The notes under the pieces are model-generated. The model made no database searches. It had not been told where the DNA came from and worked only from the letters and a program-made list of their open reading frames with translations. Below are positions 18,550 to 31,593 of a stretch of 64,000 bases of DNA, in pieces (the first letter of the stretch is position 1; each line of letters starts with the position of its first letter). The translations under genes and the position numbers were made by a program. Source of the DNA: Pseudomonas congelans (GTDB lineage: Bacteria; Pseudomonadota; Gammaproteobacteria; Pseudomonadales; Pseudomonadaceae); assembly GCF_900103225.1 (NCBI RefSeq), contig NZ_FNJH01000001.1, positions 1,572,185 through 1,636,184 of the forward strand, in the 5' to 3' direction.

Positions 18550-20955
18550 TCAGTCGCGCACCGGCCCGGGGGCCAGGACTTCACGTGAACCGTTGGTATT
18601 CATGGAGGTTACGACACCTGCCATTTCCATAGCTTCAATCATGCGCGCTGCGCGGTTATAGCCGATCTTCAACTTGCGCTGTACAGCAGAAATCGACGCG
18701 CGACGGCTTTCCAGCACGAACTTGACGGCCTCATCGTAAAGCGCGTCGCTTTCGCTGTCTTCACTGCCTTCGCCGCCACCGCCATCAAAGCCGCTGCCGG
18801 GCTCTTCGACGCCAGCGAGAATATCGTCGTTGTAATCCGGGGAACCTCGCAGCTTCCAGGCTTCTACCACACGATGCACTTCTTCGTCGGAAACGAACGC
18901 ACCATGCACACGAATCGGCAGGCTGGTGCCTGGCGGCATGTACAGCATGTCGCCGTGGCCCAACAGTTGTTCGGCGCCACCCTGGTCGATAATGGTCCGC
19001 GAATCGATCTTGCTCGACACCTGGAACGCCATACGCGTCGGAATGTTGGCCTTGATCAGACCGGTGATCACATCCACCGACGGACGCTGAGTCGCGAGGA
19101 TCAGGTGGATACCCGCAGCACGCGCTTTCTGGGCAATACGCGCGATCAGCTCTTCGACCTTCTTGCCGACGATCATCATCATGTCGGCGAACTCGTCCAC
19201 CACCACAACGATGGTCGGCAGTTTGCTCAGCAGCGGTGCTTCGTCATGAATGCTTTCGCGCTTGTACAGCGGATCGGCAAGCGGCTCGCCAGCATCCTGG
19301 GCTTCCTTGACCTTCTGATTGAAGCCGGACAGGTTACGTACACCCATCTTCGCCATCAGCTTGTAGCGCCGCTCCATCTCGGCAACGCTCCAACGCAATG
19401 CGTTGGCGGCGTCCTTCATGTCGGTGACCACCGGACACAACAGATGCGGAATACCTTCGTAGATGGACAGCTCAAGCATCTTCGGGTCGATCATGATCAG
19501 TTTGGCGTCTTCGGGGCCGGACTTGAACAGGATCGACAAGATCATGGCGTTCACACCCACCGACTTACCGGAACCGGTCGTACCGGCTACCAGCAGGTGG
19601 GGCATCTTGGCCAGATCGGTAATCACCGGCTTGCCGCCGATGTCGTGACCCAGCGCCAGGGTGACAGGCGACTTGGCGTTATCGTATTCGGGAGTCGACA
19701 ACACCTCGGAGAAGCGCACGATCTGGCGGTCTTCGTTGGGGATTTCGATACCGACGGTGGTCTTGCCCGGAATCACTTCGACCACACGAACACTGGTCAC
19801 GGCGAGCGAGCGCGCAAGGTCCTTGGCAAGGTTGGAAATGCGGCTGACCTTGACGCCGGCGGCCGGCTGGATCTCGTAGCGGGTGATGACCGGACCGGGA
19901 TGGATGGAGTCTACCGACACCTCCACACCGAATTCCTTGAGCTTGATTTCCAGCAAGTGACCGACGGCCGCCAGAGACTCCGGCGAATAGTTGAGCTGCT
20001 TCTTCTCTGCCGGGTCGAGGATCGAAATCGGCGGCAGCGTACCTTCCACTGCGCTGTCCACGAACAGCGGGGCCTGCTTTTCCTTCATGACGCGCTTGCT
20101 GGGCTCTACAGGCTTTGAAGGCGCTGGCGCAATCACCGCAGGCACGTGCTTTTCGCGCTCGGTCATGTGTTTGCTCAACGACGCTTCACGCTCCACCAGT
20201 CGTTCTCTGGCCTTGGCCTGCTCGCGACGATCGGGAGCCACAGGCGCCACCACATCGTTGACACGCATGTCCACCTCACGCAACTGTGCAACCATCTGCT
20301 TGCGTTCGGCACGAGCGGTCCACCAGCGGTTCGCAGCGCTTTGAAACAGCTCGAACAGGTCGAGAGTGATCTTGCCAGTGACATCCATCACCTTGAACCA
20401 TGACAGGTCGGTAAACACGGTCAGGCCGAACAGGAACAGGGCAATGAACAGCAGTGTGCTGCCTTGAATATTCAACGCTTTTTTGGCGAGATCACCCAGC
20501 ACTTCACCCAGCACACCGCCTGCCGAGCCCGGAAAGCCCGCCGAGAAATGGAAGTGGATGTGAGCCAGCGCAGCGCCCGCCAGGATCAGAAACACCAACC
20601 CGATGAGGCGCCAGGAAAACAGCCAGCCGCTCCACTGCCATGGCTCATGACGATGACGAAAGACCTGCCAGGCCTTGATCGCCAGCAACAGCGGGAAGAT
20701 GTAGGCGAAATAGCCCAGAACCATGAACAGAATATCGGCACAGAACGCACCTGCACGCCCTGCGGCATTCTGGACCTGCGCCGCATTGCTGCTGGTGTGG
20801 CTCCAGCCGGGATCACTCTGATCGTAGGTCAACAAGGCCATCATCAGATACAGGCACAGTGCGCCAAAGGCGATCAGGGCCCCTTCCTTGAGCCGGTAGT
20901 GCAATTGCTGTCGCCAAAGCGGGACAGCGCTGGGTGCTGGGGTGGATTTCTTCAA
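18550..20955 (-). CDS. ftsK: DNA translocase FtsK
   Basis: An 801-residue septal DNA pump. Four membrane helices lie within about residues 25-185, followed by a fairly short charged linker (about 200-300). The RecA-like motor has Walker [13 protein letters not shown] and Walker [12 protein letters not shown]. The C-terminal gamma domain (about 735-801, [23 protein letters not shown]) reads KOPS sites and activates XerD at dif. The start codon appears to be TTG at 20955 ([16 protein letters not shown]), with AGGA about 12 bases upstream; no in-frame ATG gives the conserved N-terminus. It leads the minus-strand run into lolA. Confidence 0.95.
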   Translation of the reverse strand: MKKSTPAPSAVPLWRQQLHYRLKEGALIAFGALCLYLMMALLTYDQSDPGWSHTSSNAAQVQNAAGRAGAFCADILFMVLGYFAYIFPLLLAIKAWQVFRHRHEPWQWSGWLFSWRLIGLVFLILAGAALAHIHFHFSAGFPGSAGGVLGEVLGDLAKKALNIQGSTLLFIALFLFGLTVFTDLSWFKVMDVTGKITLDLFELFQSAANRWWTARAERKQMVAQLREVDMRVNDVVAPVAPDRREQAKARERLVEREASLSKHMTEREKHVPAVIAPAPSKPVEPSKRVMKEKQAPLFVDSAVEGTLPPISILDPAEKKQLNYSPESLAAVGHLLEIKLKEFGVEVSVDSIHPGPVITRYEIQPAAGVKVSRISNLAKDLARSLAVTSVRVVEVIPGKTTVGIEIPNEDRQIVRFSEVLSTPEYDNAKSPVTLALGHDIGGKPVITDLAKMPHLLVAGTTGSGKSVGVNAMILSILFKSGPEDAKLIMIDPKMLELSIYEGIPHLLCPVVTDMKDAANALRWSVAEMERRYKLMAKMGVRNLSGFNQKVKEAQDAGEPLADPLYKRESIHDEAPLLSKLPTIVVVVDEFADMMMIVGKKVEELIARIAQKARAAGIHLILATQRPSVDVITGLIKANIPTRMAFQVSSKIDSRTIIDQGGAEQLLGHGDMLYMPPGTSLPIRVHGAFVSDEEVHRVVEAWKLRGSPDYNDDILAGVEEPGSGFDGGGGEGSEDSESDALYDEAVKFVLESRRASISAVQRKLKIGYNRAARMIEAMEMAGVVTSMNTNGSREVLAPGPVRD

Positions 20956-21423
20956 AACGCTTTATTTCCTGCGCGGTAGCGCGAACATCTCGTTGATTGA
21001 CCAGAAACGGCTGTCGTACGGCACTGACTGCTCCCGCGTGGACAGGGAGGGCAGACAGCGGGAAAGCCTGTCGACAGACGCTTGAATGATAACGCCCAAA
21101 ACAGGCATTGTACGGTTTTACAGCCACTTGAGTCTGTACGAAAACACACCAGATCCACTTCAGACGGTTCCGCAGGACGGAACATGCTTTCAACTTCACT
21201 GACGATGTTCAATTTGAGCATGCATTACGTTTTGTGACAAAGGCTTATGGCGTGTTTCTATCAACAGCCCGCAACTTGAACGACCACATGACCGCTGCGC
21301 CGCTCGCGGCCTACCGCATGCACAAGCTACGCGCCATAATGACAACCGCTTGTGACCACGCCTGTCGCACAGAGTTGCACTCACAGACAGGTGCGCCCTC
21401 CCCTTCCGCAAAGTTGTGATGCC
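20956..21423. other. Divergent promoter region between ftsK and aat
   Basis: These 468 bases hold no convincing gene; the frames present are short shadows. A LexA-like dyad, TTGT-N8-ACAG, occurs at 21108-21123, about 155 bases before ftsK. I found no terminator and no clear -35/-10 pair. Confidence 0.5.
21108..21123. promoter_or_regulatory. Weak LexA-like site upstream of ftsK
   Basis: TTGT (21108-21111), eight bases, then ACAG (21120-21123), one mismatch from CTGT-N8-ACAG. The central bases lack the alternating TA pattern of good SOS boxes. The E. coli ftsK locus is SOS-induced (dinH), which is the only reason to list it. Confidence 0.2.
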
Positions 21424-22113
21424 ATGCTGACCTGGTTGAACCGCAACAGCCTCGATTTTCCCCCACTGGAAAAAGCCCTCCGTGAACCCAACGGTTTGCT
21501 TGCCGCAGGCGGAGACTTGTCGGCCGATCGTCTGATCAGCGCTTATCGACACGGCTGCTTTCCCTGGTTTCAGGATGGCCAGCCGATTCTCTGGTGGTCT
21601 CCCGACCCGCGCACCGTGCTGTTTCCCGAAGAACTGCACGTTTCGCGCAGCCTTGGCAAGGTTCTGCGCCAGTCGCGCTATCGGGTGACCTTTGATGAGG
21701 ATTTTGTCAGCGTGATCCAGGCCTGCGCTGCGCCTCGCAGCTACGCCAATGAAACCTGGATAACCGGCTCGATGCAGGAGGCCTACGTCGAACTGCACCG
21801 CCGCGGCCACGCACACAGCGTCGAGGTCTGGGATCAGGATGAGCTGGTCGGCGGGCTGTATGGCCTGGCAATGGGCCAACTGTTTTTCGGCGAGTCGATG
21901 TTCAGCCGGGCAGACAACGCCTCGAAAGTCGGCTTTGCCACCTTGGTAAAGCATCTGACTGACTGGGGATTTGTGCTGATCGACTGTCAGATGCCCACTC
22001 AACATCTGCACAGCTTCGGCGCACGCTCCATTCCTCGACAGACTTTCGCCGATTACCTGTCCCGCCATCTGGATCAGCCGACCGACGCCGACTGGTCAGC
22101 TAGGCGAGTTTGA
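21424..22113 (+). CDS. aat: Leucyl/phenylalanyl-tRNA-protein transferase
   Basis: A 229-residue enzyme that adds Leu or Phe to the N-terminus of proteins starting with Arg or Lys, making them N-degrons for ClpS-ClpAP (both encoded here at 23305-25971). Family motifs are clear: [59 protein letters not shown] and [17 protein letters not shown] chose the ATG at 21424 ([14 protein letters not shown]), which is the usual start; the open frame upstream is not conserved in type. bpt follows after 48 bases. Confidence 0.96.
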   Translation: MLTWLNRNSLDFPPLEKALREPNGLLAAGGDLSADRLISAYRHGCFPWFQDGQPILWWSPDPRTVLFPEELHVSRSLGKVLRQSRYRVTFDEDFVSVIQACAAPRSYANETWITGSMQEAYVELHRRGHAHSVEVWDQDELVGGLYGLAMGQLFFGESMFSRADNASKVGFATLVKHLTDWGFVLIDCQMPTQHLHSFGARSIPRQTFADYLSRHLDQPTDADWSARRV

Positions 22114-22161
22114 CAGGCTGGCATACACTCAGGGTTAAGGATTCACCATTAGGCGACGACC

Positions 22162-22869
22162 ATGACAGAGCTGGCGAGGCTGAAGTTTTATGCCACTCAA
22201 CCGCACACTTGCAGTTACCTGCCCGAAGAGCAGGCGACTACCCTGTTTCTGGACCCCAGCCAGCCGATGGATGCACAGGTCTATGCCGACCTGTCGGACA
22301 TGGGTTTTCGCCGCAGCGGTGATCACCTCTACCGCCCTCACTGCCAGAACTGCAGTGCGTGTGTACCCGCGCGCATTCCGGTGAATCTCTTCGTCCCCGA
22401 TCGTCAGCAAAAACGCATTTTGAAACGCAATGCCGACATTCAGGTACAAAGCGCCAAACCGGTATTCACTCAGGAATATTTCGATCTTTATCAGCGTTAT
22501 ATTGAACAACGGCATGCTGACGGCGACATGTTCCCGCCGAGCCGCGAGCAATTTTCGACCTTTCTGGTTCGCGACCTGCCCTTTTCGCGCTTTTACGAAT
22601 TTCGTGTCGATCAACGCCTGCTGGCAGTTGCCGTCACCGACCTGCTGCCCAATGGGCTTTCGGCGGTCTATACGTTCTACGAACCCGATGAAGAACGCCG
22701 CAGTCTGGGCCGTTACGCCATTTTGTGGCAGATCGCCGAAGCGGCCAGACTGCAACTGCAGGCGGTGTACCTCGGCTACTGGATCAAGAACTGTAAAAAG
22801 ATGAATTACAAGACCCAATATCGCCCCATCGAGCTGCTCACCAATCAAAGATGGGTCACTCTGTATTGA
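22162..22869 (+). CDS. bpt: Aspartate/glutamate leucyltransferase (Bpt, formerly Ate-like)
   Basis: A 235-residue N-end rule transferase that attaches Leu to N-terminal Asp or Glu. The N-terminal motif [16 protein letters not shown], the cysteine pair of [15 protein letters not shown], and the C-terminal [20 protein letters not shown] are all present. It is second in aat-bpt-infA, a conserved order in Pseudomonas and relatives. With aat and clpS/clpA it puts three N-degron pathway functions within 5 kb. Confidence 0.95.
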   Translation: MTELARLKFYATQPHTCSYLPEEQATTLFLDPSQPMDAQVYADLSDMGFRRSGDHLYRPHCQNCSACVPARIPVNLFVPDRQQKRILKRNADIQVQSAKPVFTQEYFDLYQRYIEQRHADGDMFPPSREQFSTFLVRDLPFSRFYEFRVDQRLLAVAVTDLLPNGLSAVYTFYEPDEERRSLGRYAILWQIAEAARLQLQAVYLGYWIKNCKKMNYKTQYRPIELLTNQRWVTLY

Positions 22870-22874
22870 ACCCC

Positions 22875-22904
22875 TTGGCTTAAACTGGTTTTTTCGGGCA
22901 CAAT
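22875..22904 (+). promoter_or_regulatory. infA: Likely promoter of infA
   Basis: TTGGCT (22875-22880) and CACAAT (22899-22904) with an 18-base spacer lie just after bpt and about 65 bases before infA, so IF-1 can be made independently of aat-bpt. Confidence 0.4.
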
Positions 22905-22970
22905 GCACGCCGCTTTTGCCTGGCGCCACTTGCACCGGGCCACTCATTTGTATACCGAGGGCTTTACTGC

Positions 22971-23189
22971 ATGTCGAAAGAAGACAGCTTCGAAATGGAA
23001 GGCACTGTCGTCGACACCCTGCCCAACACCATGTTTCGCGTGGAGTTGGAAAATGGGCACGTCGTAACCGCGCATATCTCCGGCAAGATGCGCAAGAATT
23101 ACATCCGTATTCTGACCGGTGACAAAGTGCGTGTAGAGCTGACGCCCTACGACCTGAGCAAAGGGCGCATCACCTACCGCGCTCGCTAA
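22971..23189 (+). CDS. infA: Translation initiation factor IF-1
   Basis: A 72-residue S1/OB-fold protein that binds the ribosomal A site during initiation. The sequence is the standard bacterial IF-1 ([19 protein letters not shown] at the start, [20 protein letters not shown] at the end). It is followed at 14 bases by a strong terminator and converges on clpA. Confidence 0.98.
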
Positions 23190-23202
23190 ACAGGCATTAA
23201 CG

Positions 23203-23231
23203 AAAACGCCCGGCATAAGCCGGGCGTTTTT
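23203..23231 (+). terminator. Rho-independent terminator of infA
   Basis: AAAACGCCCGGC (23203-23214) pairs perfectly with GCCGGGCGTTTT (23219-23230) over a four-base loop ATAA, followed by T. The symmetric A/T flanks let it serve the converging clpA transcript as well. Confidence 0.9.
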
Positions 23232-23304
23232 GTATGCCTGTTTTTTACAGTCGATGTCCTCGACCTGCCTCGCATCATAATGATGCGAGGCGAGGCGTCG
23301 GTTA

Positions 23305-25578
23305 TCAGGCCATTTCTGCCGTGGTTTCGAAATCGAAGGTGATCTCGCCATCCTTGATGTCGATGTGAACCACGCCGCCATGTTCCGACAGTTCGCCGAA
23401 CAGGATCTCTTCGGCGAGTGGCCGTTTGATCTTGTCCTGAATCAAGCGAGCCATCGGTCTGGCACCCATTGCGGCATCGTAACCACCCTGCGCCAGCCAG
23501 CTTCTCGCCGCCTCGGACACTTCGAGCAGTACGCGCTTGTCTTCCAGCTGGGCCTGAAGCTCGGTGAGGAACTTGTCGACCACGCTCTTGATGACTTCGT
23601 GACTGAGGCGACCGAACTGAATGATGGTATCCAGACGGTTGCGGAACTCCGGCGTGAAGCTCTTCTTGATCACTTCCATCGCGTCAGACGAGTGGTCCTG
23701 ATGCGTGAAACCGATCGAAGCACGCGCAGCAGACTCGGCCCCGGCGTTGGTGGTCATGATCACGATCACATTGCGGAAGTCCGCCTTGCGCCCGTTGTTG
23801 TCGGTCAGCGTACCGTGGTCCATCACCTGCAGAAGCAGATTGAAGACTTCCGGGTGAGCCTTTTCGATTTCATCGAGCAACAGCACGCAATGCGGCTGAC
23901 GGGTAATGGCCTCGGTCAGCAGACCGCCCTGATCGAAACCGACATAGCCCGGAGGCGCGCCGATCAGACGGGAAACGGTATGCCGCTCCATGTACTCGGA
24001 CATGTCGAAACGGATCAACTCGACGCCCAGTGCCTTGGCCAGCTGACGAGCCGCCTCGGTCTTGCCGACGCCCGTAGGACCGGCGAACAGGAACGAACCG
24101 ACCGGCTTGTCAGGCGACTTGAGACCGGCACGAGACAGTTTGATCGCAGTCGACAACGAGTCGATGGCCGCATCCTGTCCGAACACAGTGAGCTTGAGAT
24201 CACGCTCCAGATTACGCAGCAGTTCCTTGTCGGAGCTGTTGACGTGTTTTGGCGGAATGCGCGCGATCTTGGCGACGATGTCTTCGACCTGAGGCACGTC
24301 GATACGCTTGACGCGTTGCTCGACAGGCTGCAGACGCTGATAGGCACCGGCCTCATCGATCACGTCAATGGCCTTGTCAGGCATATGACGGTCATTGATG
24401 TAGCGCGATGCAAGCTCGGCGGCGGCGCGCAGGGCTTCATCGCTGTATTCGATGCTGTGATGCTGCTCGAAACGGCTTTTCAGGCCACGCAGGATACCGA
24501 TGGTGTCCTCGACCGAAGGCTCGGACACATCAACTTTCTGGAAGCGACGCGCCAAGGCACGATCCTTCTCGAAAATCCCGCGAAACTCCTGAAAGGTGGT
24601 CGAGCCGATGCAACGGATCTCGCCGGAAGACAGCAGCGGCTTGAGCAGGTTGGAAGCATCCATTACCCCGCCGGAAGCTGCGCCGGCACCGATGATCGTG
24701 TGGATCTCGTCGATGAACAGGATCGCCTGAGGACGCTTGCGCAGCTCGTTGAGCAACGCCTTGAAGCGCTTCTCGAAATCGCCGCGGTATTTCGTCCCGG
24801 CCAGCAACGCACCCAGGTCGAGCGAGTAGACGACGCTGTTGGCAAGCAGGTCAGGCACCTGATTGTCGACGATGCGCTTGGCCAGACCTTCGGCGATGGC
24901 CGTTTTACCGACCCCCGCTTCACCGACCAGCAAAGGATTGTTCTTGCGACGACGAGCCAGAATCTGTGCCACCCGCTCGACTTCGCTTTCGCGGCCGACC
25001 AGTGGATCGATACGCCCCTGACGTGCCAACTCGTTCAGATTGCTGGCATAGGCATCCAGAGGATTGCCTGAGGAAGATGCTTCACCGCCCTCGTCGTCCT
25101 GCATATCCTGTTCACCTTCAGAAGAGTGTTCGCCATGCCCTGGAACCTTGGAGATACCGTGGGCGATGTAGTTGACGACATCGATCCGGGCCACGCTCTG
25201 CTGTTTGAGCAGAAATACGGCCTGGCTTTCCTGCTCACTGAAAATCGCAACCAGCACGTTGGCGCCGGTCACTTCGCGTTTGCCTGAGCTCTGCACGTGG
25301 AAGACTGCCCGTTGCAGCACGCGCTGGAACCCGAGCGTCGGTTGTGTCTCGCGGTCCTCGTCATGGACGGGGATCAGCGGAGTGGTGGAGTCGATGAACT
25401 CCTGCAGATCATGCTTGAGTTTATCGAGGTTTGCGCCGCAGGCACGCAGGACAGTGGCTGCAGCCTCATTATCCAATAGAGCCAGCAGGAGATGCTCGAC
25501 CGTCATGAACTCATGACGCTTCGAACGTGCCTCCTTGAAGGCAAGATTGAGGGTGACTTCGAGCTCACGGTTTAACAT
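23305..25578 (-). CDS. clpA: ATP-dependent Clp protease ATP-binding subunit ClpA
   Basis: A 757-residue double AAA+ unfoldase of the ClpAP protease. The N-domain (about 1-145) binds ClpS. The first ATPase has Walker [14 protein letters not shown] near 213 and Walker B LFIDEIHT; the second has [15 protein letters not shown] near 497 and [11 protein letters not shown]. The ClpP-binding loop near residue 615 reads [11 protein letters not shown] in place of the IGL tripeptide region of E. coli (IGF-type loops are usual in Pseudomonas). It starts 30 bases after clpS and forms its partner pair. Confidence 0.97.
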   Translation of the reverse strand: MLNRELEVTLNLAFKEARSKRHEFMTVEHLLLALLDNEAAATVLRACGANLDKLKHDLQEFIDSTTPLIPVHDEDRETQPTLGFQRVLQRAVFHVQSSGKREVTGANVLVAIFSEQESQAVFLLKQQSVARIDVVNYIAHGISKVPGHGEHSSEGEQDMQDDEGGEASSSGNPLDAYASNLNELARQGRIDPLVGRESEVERVAQILARRRKNNPLLVGEAGVGKTAIAEGLAKRIVDNQVPDLLANSVVYSLDLGALLAGTKYRGDFEKRFKALLNELRKRPQAILFIDEIHTIIGAGAASGGVMDASNLLKPLLSSGEIRCIGSTTFQEFRGIFEKDRALARRFQKVDVSEPSVEDTIGILRGLKSRFEQHHSIEYSDEALRAAAELASRYINDRHMPDKAIDVIDEAGAYQRLQPVEQRVKRIDVPQVEDIVAKIARIPPKHVNSSDKELLRNLERDLKLTVFGQDAAIDSLSTAIKLSRAGLKSPDKPVGSFLFAGPTGVGKTEAARQLAKALGVELIRFDMSEYMERHTVSRLIGAPPGYVGFDQGGLLTEAITRQPHCVLLLDEIEKAHPEVFNLLLQVMDHGTLTDNNGRKADFRNVIVIMTTNAGAESAARASIGFTHQDHSSDAMEVIKKSFTPEFRNRLDTIIQFGRLSHEVIKSVVDKFLTELQAQLEDKRVLLEVSEAARSWLAQGGYDAAMGARPMARLIQDKIKRPLAEEILFGELSEHGGVVHIDIKDGEITFDFETTAEMA

Positions 25579-25608
25579 AGCTTCACCTCATACCCAAGTG
25601 GTCGGCGT

Positions 25609-25971
25609 TTAACCGTCCTTCTCGATCTCACAGAGTAGCGGATGCTGGCTCTCCCTGGCGTATTGATTGACCTGCATTGCCTTGGTCTCGGCGATGTCGC
25701 GGGTAAACAATCCGCAGACTGCCCGTCCCTCTGTATGGACGGCCAGCATGACTTTGGTGGCCAGCTCACGATTCAGGTTAAAAAACACCTCGAGCACTTC
25801 TACGACGAAATCCATCGGGGTGTAGTCATCGTTGAATAAAACCACCTTGTACATCGGTGGCGCCTGCAGGGTCGGCTTGGCGTCCTGCACCGCAATGCCC
25901 GCCGAGTCGTCCTCGTGCGACTGCGGATCATCCTGATTGAATGTTAGTCGAATCTTGCTGAATGCATGCAT
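25609..25971 (-). CDS. clpS: Clp protease adaptor ClpS
   Basis: A 120-residue N-degron adaptor delivering substrates with N-terminal Leu/Phe/Tyr/Trp to ClpAP. The disordered N-terminal tail (about 1-38) is followed by the conserved core: [23 protein letters not shown] with the NDDxTPM substrate pocket, [23 protein letters not shown], and the hydrophobic gate region. It is the first gene of clpS-clpA and is divergent from cspD. Confidence 0.97.
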   Translation of the reverse strand: MHAFSKIRLTFNQDDPQSHEDDSAGIAVQDAKPTLQAPPMYKVVLFNDDYTPMDFVVEVLEVFFNLNRELATKVMLAVHTEGRAVCGLFTRDIAETKAMQVNQYARESQHPLLCEIEKDG

Positions 25972-26051
25972 GGAAAGAAATGTTCGTTTGAGGGCGGATT
26001 GAGCGATTTAGTCGCAGTCTGGACGGTTTTTAAAAGGGCTGCCACATGACC

Positions 26052-26079
26052 TTGACTATCAGCTAAACGGTGTTACAAA
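26052..26079 (+). promoter_or_regulatory. cspD: Possible promoter of cspD
   Basis: TTGACT (26052-26057) and TACAAA (26074-26079), 16 bases apart, would give a leader of about 110 bases to cspD. That leader contains a small hairpin, ACTCC-TGAC-GGAGT at 26161-26174, just before the ribosome site. Confidence 0.35.
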
Positions 26080-26195
26080 CAATAGAGCCCACATTGGGTA
26101 AAAAGGGTCCGCGCAGTCAACCAAAATTTTTGGGGTGGGCAGCGGATGAAAGTGGATGATACTCCTGACGGAGTCCTTTGCAGAGGGAGATGGTG

Positions 26196-26474
26196 ATGAT
26201 TGAAGGAAAAGTCAAGTGGTTCAACAATGCAAAAGGGTTTGGATTCATAAACGCTGAAGGCAAGAGTAACGAGGATCTGTTCGTTCATTTCTCGGCTATC
26301 GAAATGGACGGTTACAAAACCCTCAAGGCTGGCCAGACAGTCAGATTTGAAGTCGCTCACGGTCCAAAGGGGCTGCAGGCGATAAAAATCAGTAGCTCGG
26401 ACGTACCAAAGCAGGATCCGGCAAAGGACACGCAGCCGCAACTTCAGCAGGACCACGCTCAAGCGGACGCCTGA
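26196..26474 (+). CDS. cspD: Cold-shock domain protein CspD
   Basis: A 92-residue single-stranded nucleic-acid-binding protein: a cold-shock domain (about 1-68) with RNP1 KGFGFI and RNP2 DLFVHFS, then a Gln/Asp-rich tail. In E. coli CspD inhibits replication in stationary phase. I chose the ATG at 26196 ([19 protein letters not shown]), with AGGGAG 6 bases upstream; ATG or TTG codons slightly upstream overlap the ribosome site. It is divergent from clpS, the normal Gammaproteobacterial arrangement. Confidence 0.95.
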   Translation: MIEGKVKWFNNAKGFGFINAEGKSNEDLFVHFSAIEMDGYKTLKAGQTVRFEVAHGPKGLQAIKISSSDVPKQDPAKDTQPQLQQDHAQADA

Positions 26475-29309
<2,835 letters not shown>

Positions 29310-29351
29310 GAGGCAATCCGGAGCGGTGCATAAAAAATGCACCGCATCGCA

Positions 29352-29388
29352 AAAAATCCCCGGCCTGTTGCCGGGGATTTTTTTTATC
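29352..29388 (+). terminator. Rho-independent terminator of idh
   Basis: ATCCCCGGC and GCCGGGGAT form a perfect stem with loop CTGTT, flanked by A and T runs, ending in eight T residues. It may also serve the converging hydrolase gene. Confidence 0.92.
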
Positions 29389-29460
29389 CATGAAAATTTC
29401 AGTTAGCTGTGTAGTCCCGAGCGTCCGGGAGATCCCGGCTCAAGAACATGATCGCCCCCT

Positions 29461-30501
29461 TCAGCTTTTCAGCGTGCGCGAGAGAAAGTCGCGAATGTAT
29501 TCGGCGATCTCCGGCGCGTGCGTTTCCAATGCAAAGTGACCGGCATCCAGCAGATGCACTTCAGCAGCCGGGACGTCCTTGCGATAAGCATGTGCGCCAG
29601 GCGGTATGAACGCAGGATCGTGCTTGCCCCAGACCGCCAGCAAGGGAGGCTGATATTTGCGCAGGTATTCCTGAAACGAGGGGTAAGCCGCTACGTTGCT
29701 GCGGTAGTCGAGAATCAGGTCAAGCTGGATCTCTTCTGCGCCCGGCCGCGCCATATACAGAATGTCGAGGTTGTAGCCATCGGGAGAAAGCTTTTCAGGA
29801 GTGGCTCCCGTACCGTATTGCCAGTCACGGATGACTTCAGGTGACAACGAGGCGCGGCAGGCTTCGCGATTGGCTGCTGAAGGCTCGCGCCAGTAGGCTT
29901 GCCACGGTCCCCATTGATCGCTGAATCCTTCCAGATAGGCGTTGCCATTCTGACTGATGATTGCAGTAACCTTCTCCGGGTTCGCCGCTGCGAGCCGCAA
30001 ACCTGTCGGTGCGCCATAGTCGAATATGTATAACGCGTACTTCTTCAGGCCCAACGCTTCGGTAAAGCCCTCGATCACCGTGTAAAGGTTTGCGAATGTG
30101 TAATCGAACTGCCCGCGCGGTGGTGCTTTGGTATTACCGAATCCGGGCAGATCGGGAGCGATCAGGCGGTACCGACTCGCCAACAATGGCATCAGGTCAC
30201 GAAACATGTGGCTGGAACTCGGAAAACCATGAAGCAACAGCAGCACCGGGGCGTCCTTGGGACCAACTTCGCGATAGAACACATTCACGTCCCCTACCTG
30301 CTGAGTGTGAAACGTCACGCGGAAGGCATCATCAATGTTCATTGCATTTTCCCTGGATAGAGGTTTATTGCTTGCAGAAGCAGCGCTCACCAACGAAGCC
30401 CCGAGAGCAGAAGCAGCGCCTAATGCTGACGCTTGTAAAACCTTGCGCCGACTGACACCGGATGCGGCATTTTCAGCGTCGACTGAACCGAAATTTTTCA
30501 T
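29461..30501 (-). CDS. Alpha/beta hydrolase, epoxide hydrolase/dehalogenase type, with Tat signal
   Basis: A 346-residue alpha/beta hydrolase. The nucleophile position reads IFDYGAPTG (Asp161) instead of a serine, the oxyanion region is LLHGFPSSSHMF, WGKHDP carries the acid region, and DAGHFALE the catalytic histidine. These are features of epoxide hydrolases and haloalkane dehalogenases. The N-terminus has a twin-arginine signal (SRRKVLQAS at about 17-25, then a hydrophobic stretch and ASA). A second start, the ATG at 30342 (residue 54, MNIDDAFRVTFH), has AGGGA 7 bases upstream and would give a leaderless 293-residue enzyme, while the first ATG has a poor ribosome site. It is divergent from a LysR gene. 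The substrate is unknown. Confidence 0.85.
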   Translation of the reverse strand: MKNFGSVDAENAASGVSRRKVLQASALGAASALGASLVSAASASNKPLSRENAMNIDDAFRVTFHTQQVGDVNVFYREVGPKDAPVLLLLHGFPSSSHMFRDLMPLLASRYRLIAPDLPGFGNTKAPPRGQFDYTFANLYTVIEGFTEALGLKKYALYIFDYGAPTGLRLAAANPEKVTAIISQNGNAYLEGFSDQWGPWQAYWREPSAANREACRASLSPEVIRDWQYGTGATPEKLSPDGYNLDILYMARPGAEEIQLDLILDYRSNVAAYPSFQEYLRKYQPPLLAVWGKHDPAFIPPGAHAYRKDVPAAEVHLLDAGHFALETHAPEIAEYIRDFLSRTLKS

Positions 30502-30586
30502 AGAAGAGTCTGACCGGGCTGGATGAATGTGTGGCCATCCTAATCATTGCGTCTGAACTGCAGAATCACCGCAAAAATCAATTCAC

Positions 30587-30605
30587 CATTTCAATATCTG
30601 AAATG
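30587..30605. promoter_or_regulatory. LysR box between hydrolase and LysR gene
   Basis: CATTTCA (30587-30593), ATATC, TGAAATG (30599-30605): a perfect 7-5-7 dyad with a T-N11-A core at 30590-30602, centred about 50 bases before the LysR start and 95 before the hydrolase start. It is the likely site of the adjacent regulator. Confidence 0.65.
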
Positions 30606-30645
30606 CTGATACGATTTCGCATCTCTCATGGCAAGCAGGCGGCCT

Positions 30646-31551
30646 ATGGACCGTATTCAGGAAATGACGCTTTTCGCCGGACTTGCCGAGCAAACCAGTT
30701 TTGCCGGGGTAGCCCGCCACTTTGGCCTGTCGACCGCTACGGTAACCCGGGCTATAGCGAGTCTGGAAAGTCGCCTGGGCATCCTGCTGGTGGTGCGCAC
30801 GACTCGCAACATGCGGCTCACCGAGGCGGGCCAGCGCTTCGCCGCTGATTGCCGCCGACTGCTTGCCGACCTTGATGAGGCAGAAAGCGCGGCAGGCGGC
30901 TTGCATGCGCTGCCAGGCGGCCTATTGACGGTCACCGCACCTCAGATGTTCGGCGCGCTGCATGTCGTGCCCGTAATGACGAGCTTTCTCGAGCGGTTTC
31001 CGGCAGTGGACATCCGTGCCATTCTGGTCGACCGGGTCGTGTCCATGCTCGATGAGGGCGTCGACGTGGCCGTCAGGATCGGTACCCTGCCCGACTCGTC
31101 CCTTACCGCAATCCCGACAGGTAGCGTGCGGCGCATGGTTTGCGCATCTCCTGCCTATCTCGAACAGCATGGAACACCGCAGCATCCCGACGATTTGCGA
31201 CAGCATTCGACAGTCTCGACCAGCACCGCGGAACGCTCGCCTCACTGGCTTTTCCGGATCGATGACAATAATTATTCAGTAGACGTCGGTTCGAGACTCA
31301 GCCTGACGTCTTATCAGGCGGCGATCAGCGCTGCGTTACAGGGCTGGGGGCTGACCCAGGTGCCGTACTATCAGATACGCGAGCACCTGCAGGAAGGCAG
31401 GCTCAAATGTGTTCTGGACAGGTTCGAAATAATGCCGGAACCGGTTCACGTTGTTTACCTGGAGGGCCGTCGTCGCTCATCCAAAGTGCGAGCCTTTGTG
31501 GACTTCTGCGTCAGCGCCCTGAGGCATGATCTGCAGTTCGAGCAACAATAA
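30646..31551 (+). CDS. LysR-family regulator divergent from the hydrolase
   Basis: A 301-residue LysR protein of the CrgA/DsdC-like group: an N-terminal winged helix (MDRIQEMTLFAGLAEQTSFAGVARHFGLSTATVTRAIASLE) and an effector domain. The start at 30646 gives the standard MDRIQEM opening; an ATG six codons upstream is possible. It probably controls the divergent Tat hydrolase through the dyad in between, the usual arrangement for LysR pairs. The inducer is unknown. Confidence 0.88.
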   Translation: MDRIQEMTLFAGLAEQTSFAGVARHFGLSTATVTRAIASLESRLGILLVVRTTRNMRLTEAGQRFAADCRRLLADLDEAESAAGGLHALPGGLLTVTAPQMFGALHVVPVMTSFLERFPAVDIRAILVDRVVSMLDEGVDVAVRIGTLPDSSLTAIPTGSVRRMVCASPAYLEQHGTPQHPDDLRQHSTVSTSTAERSPHWLFRIDDNNYSVDVGSRLSLTSYQAAISAALQGWGLTQVPYYQIREHLQEGRLKCVLDRFEIMPEPVHVVYLEGRRRSSKVRAFVDFCVSALRHDLQFEQQ

Positions 31552-31593
31552 GCGGTTACGGCTGACTCAATCCCCTGCAAAGAGACCATTATC

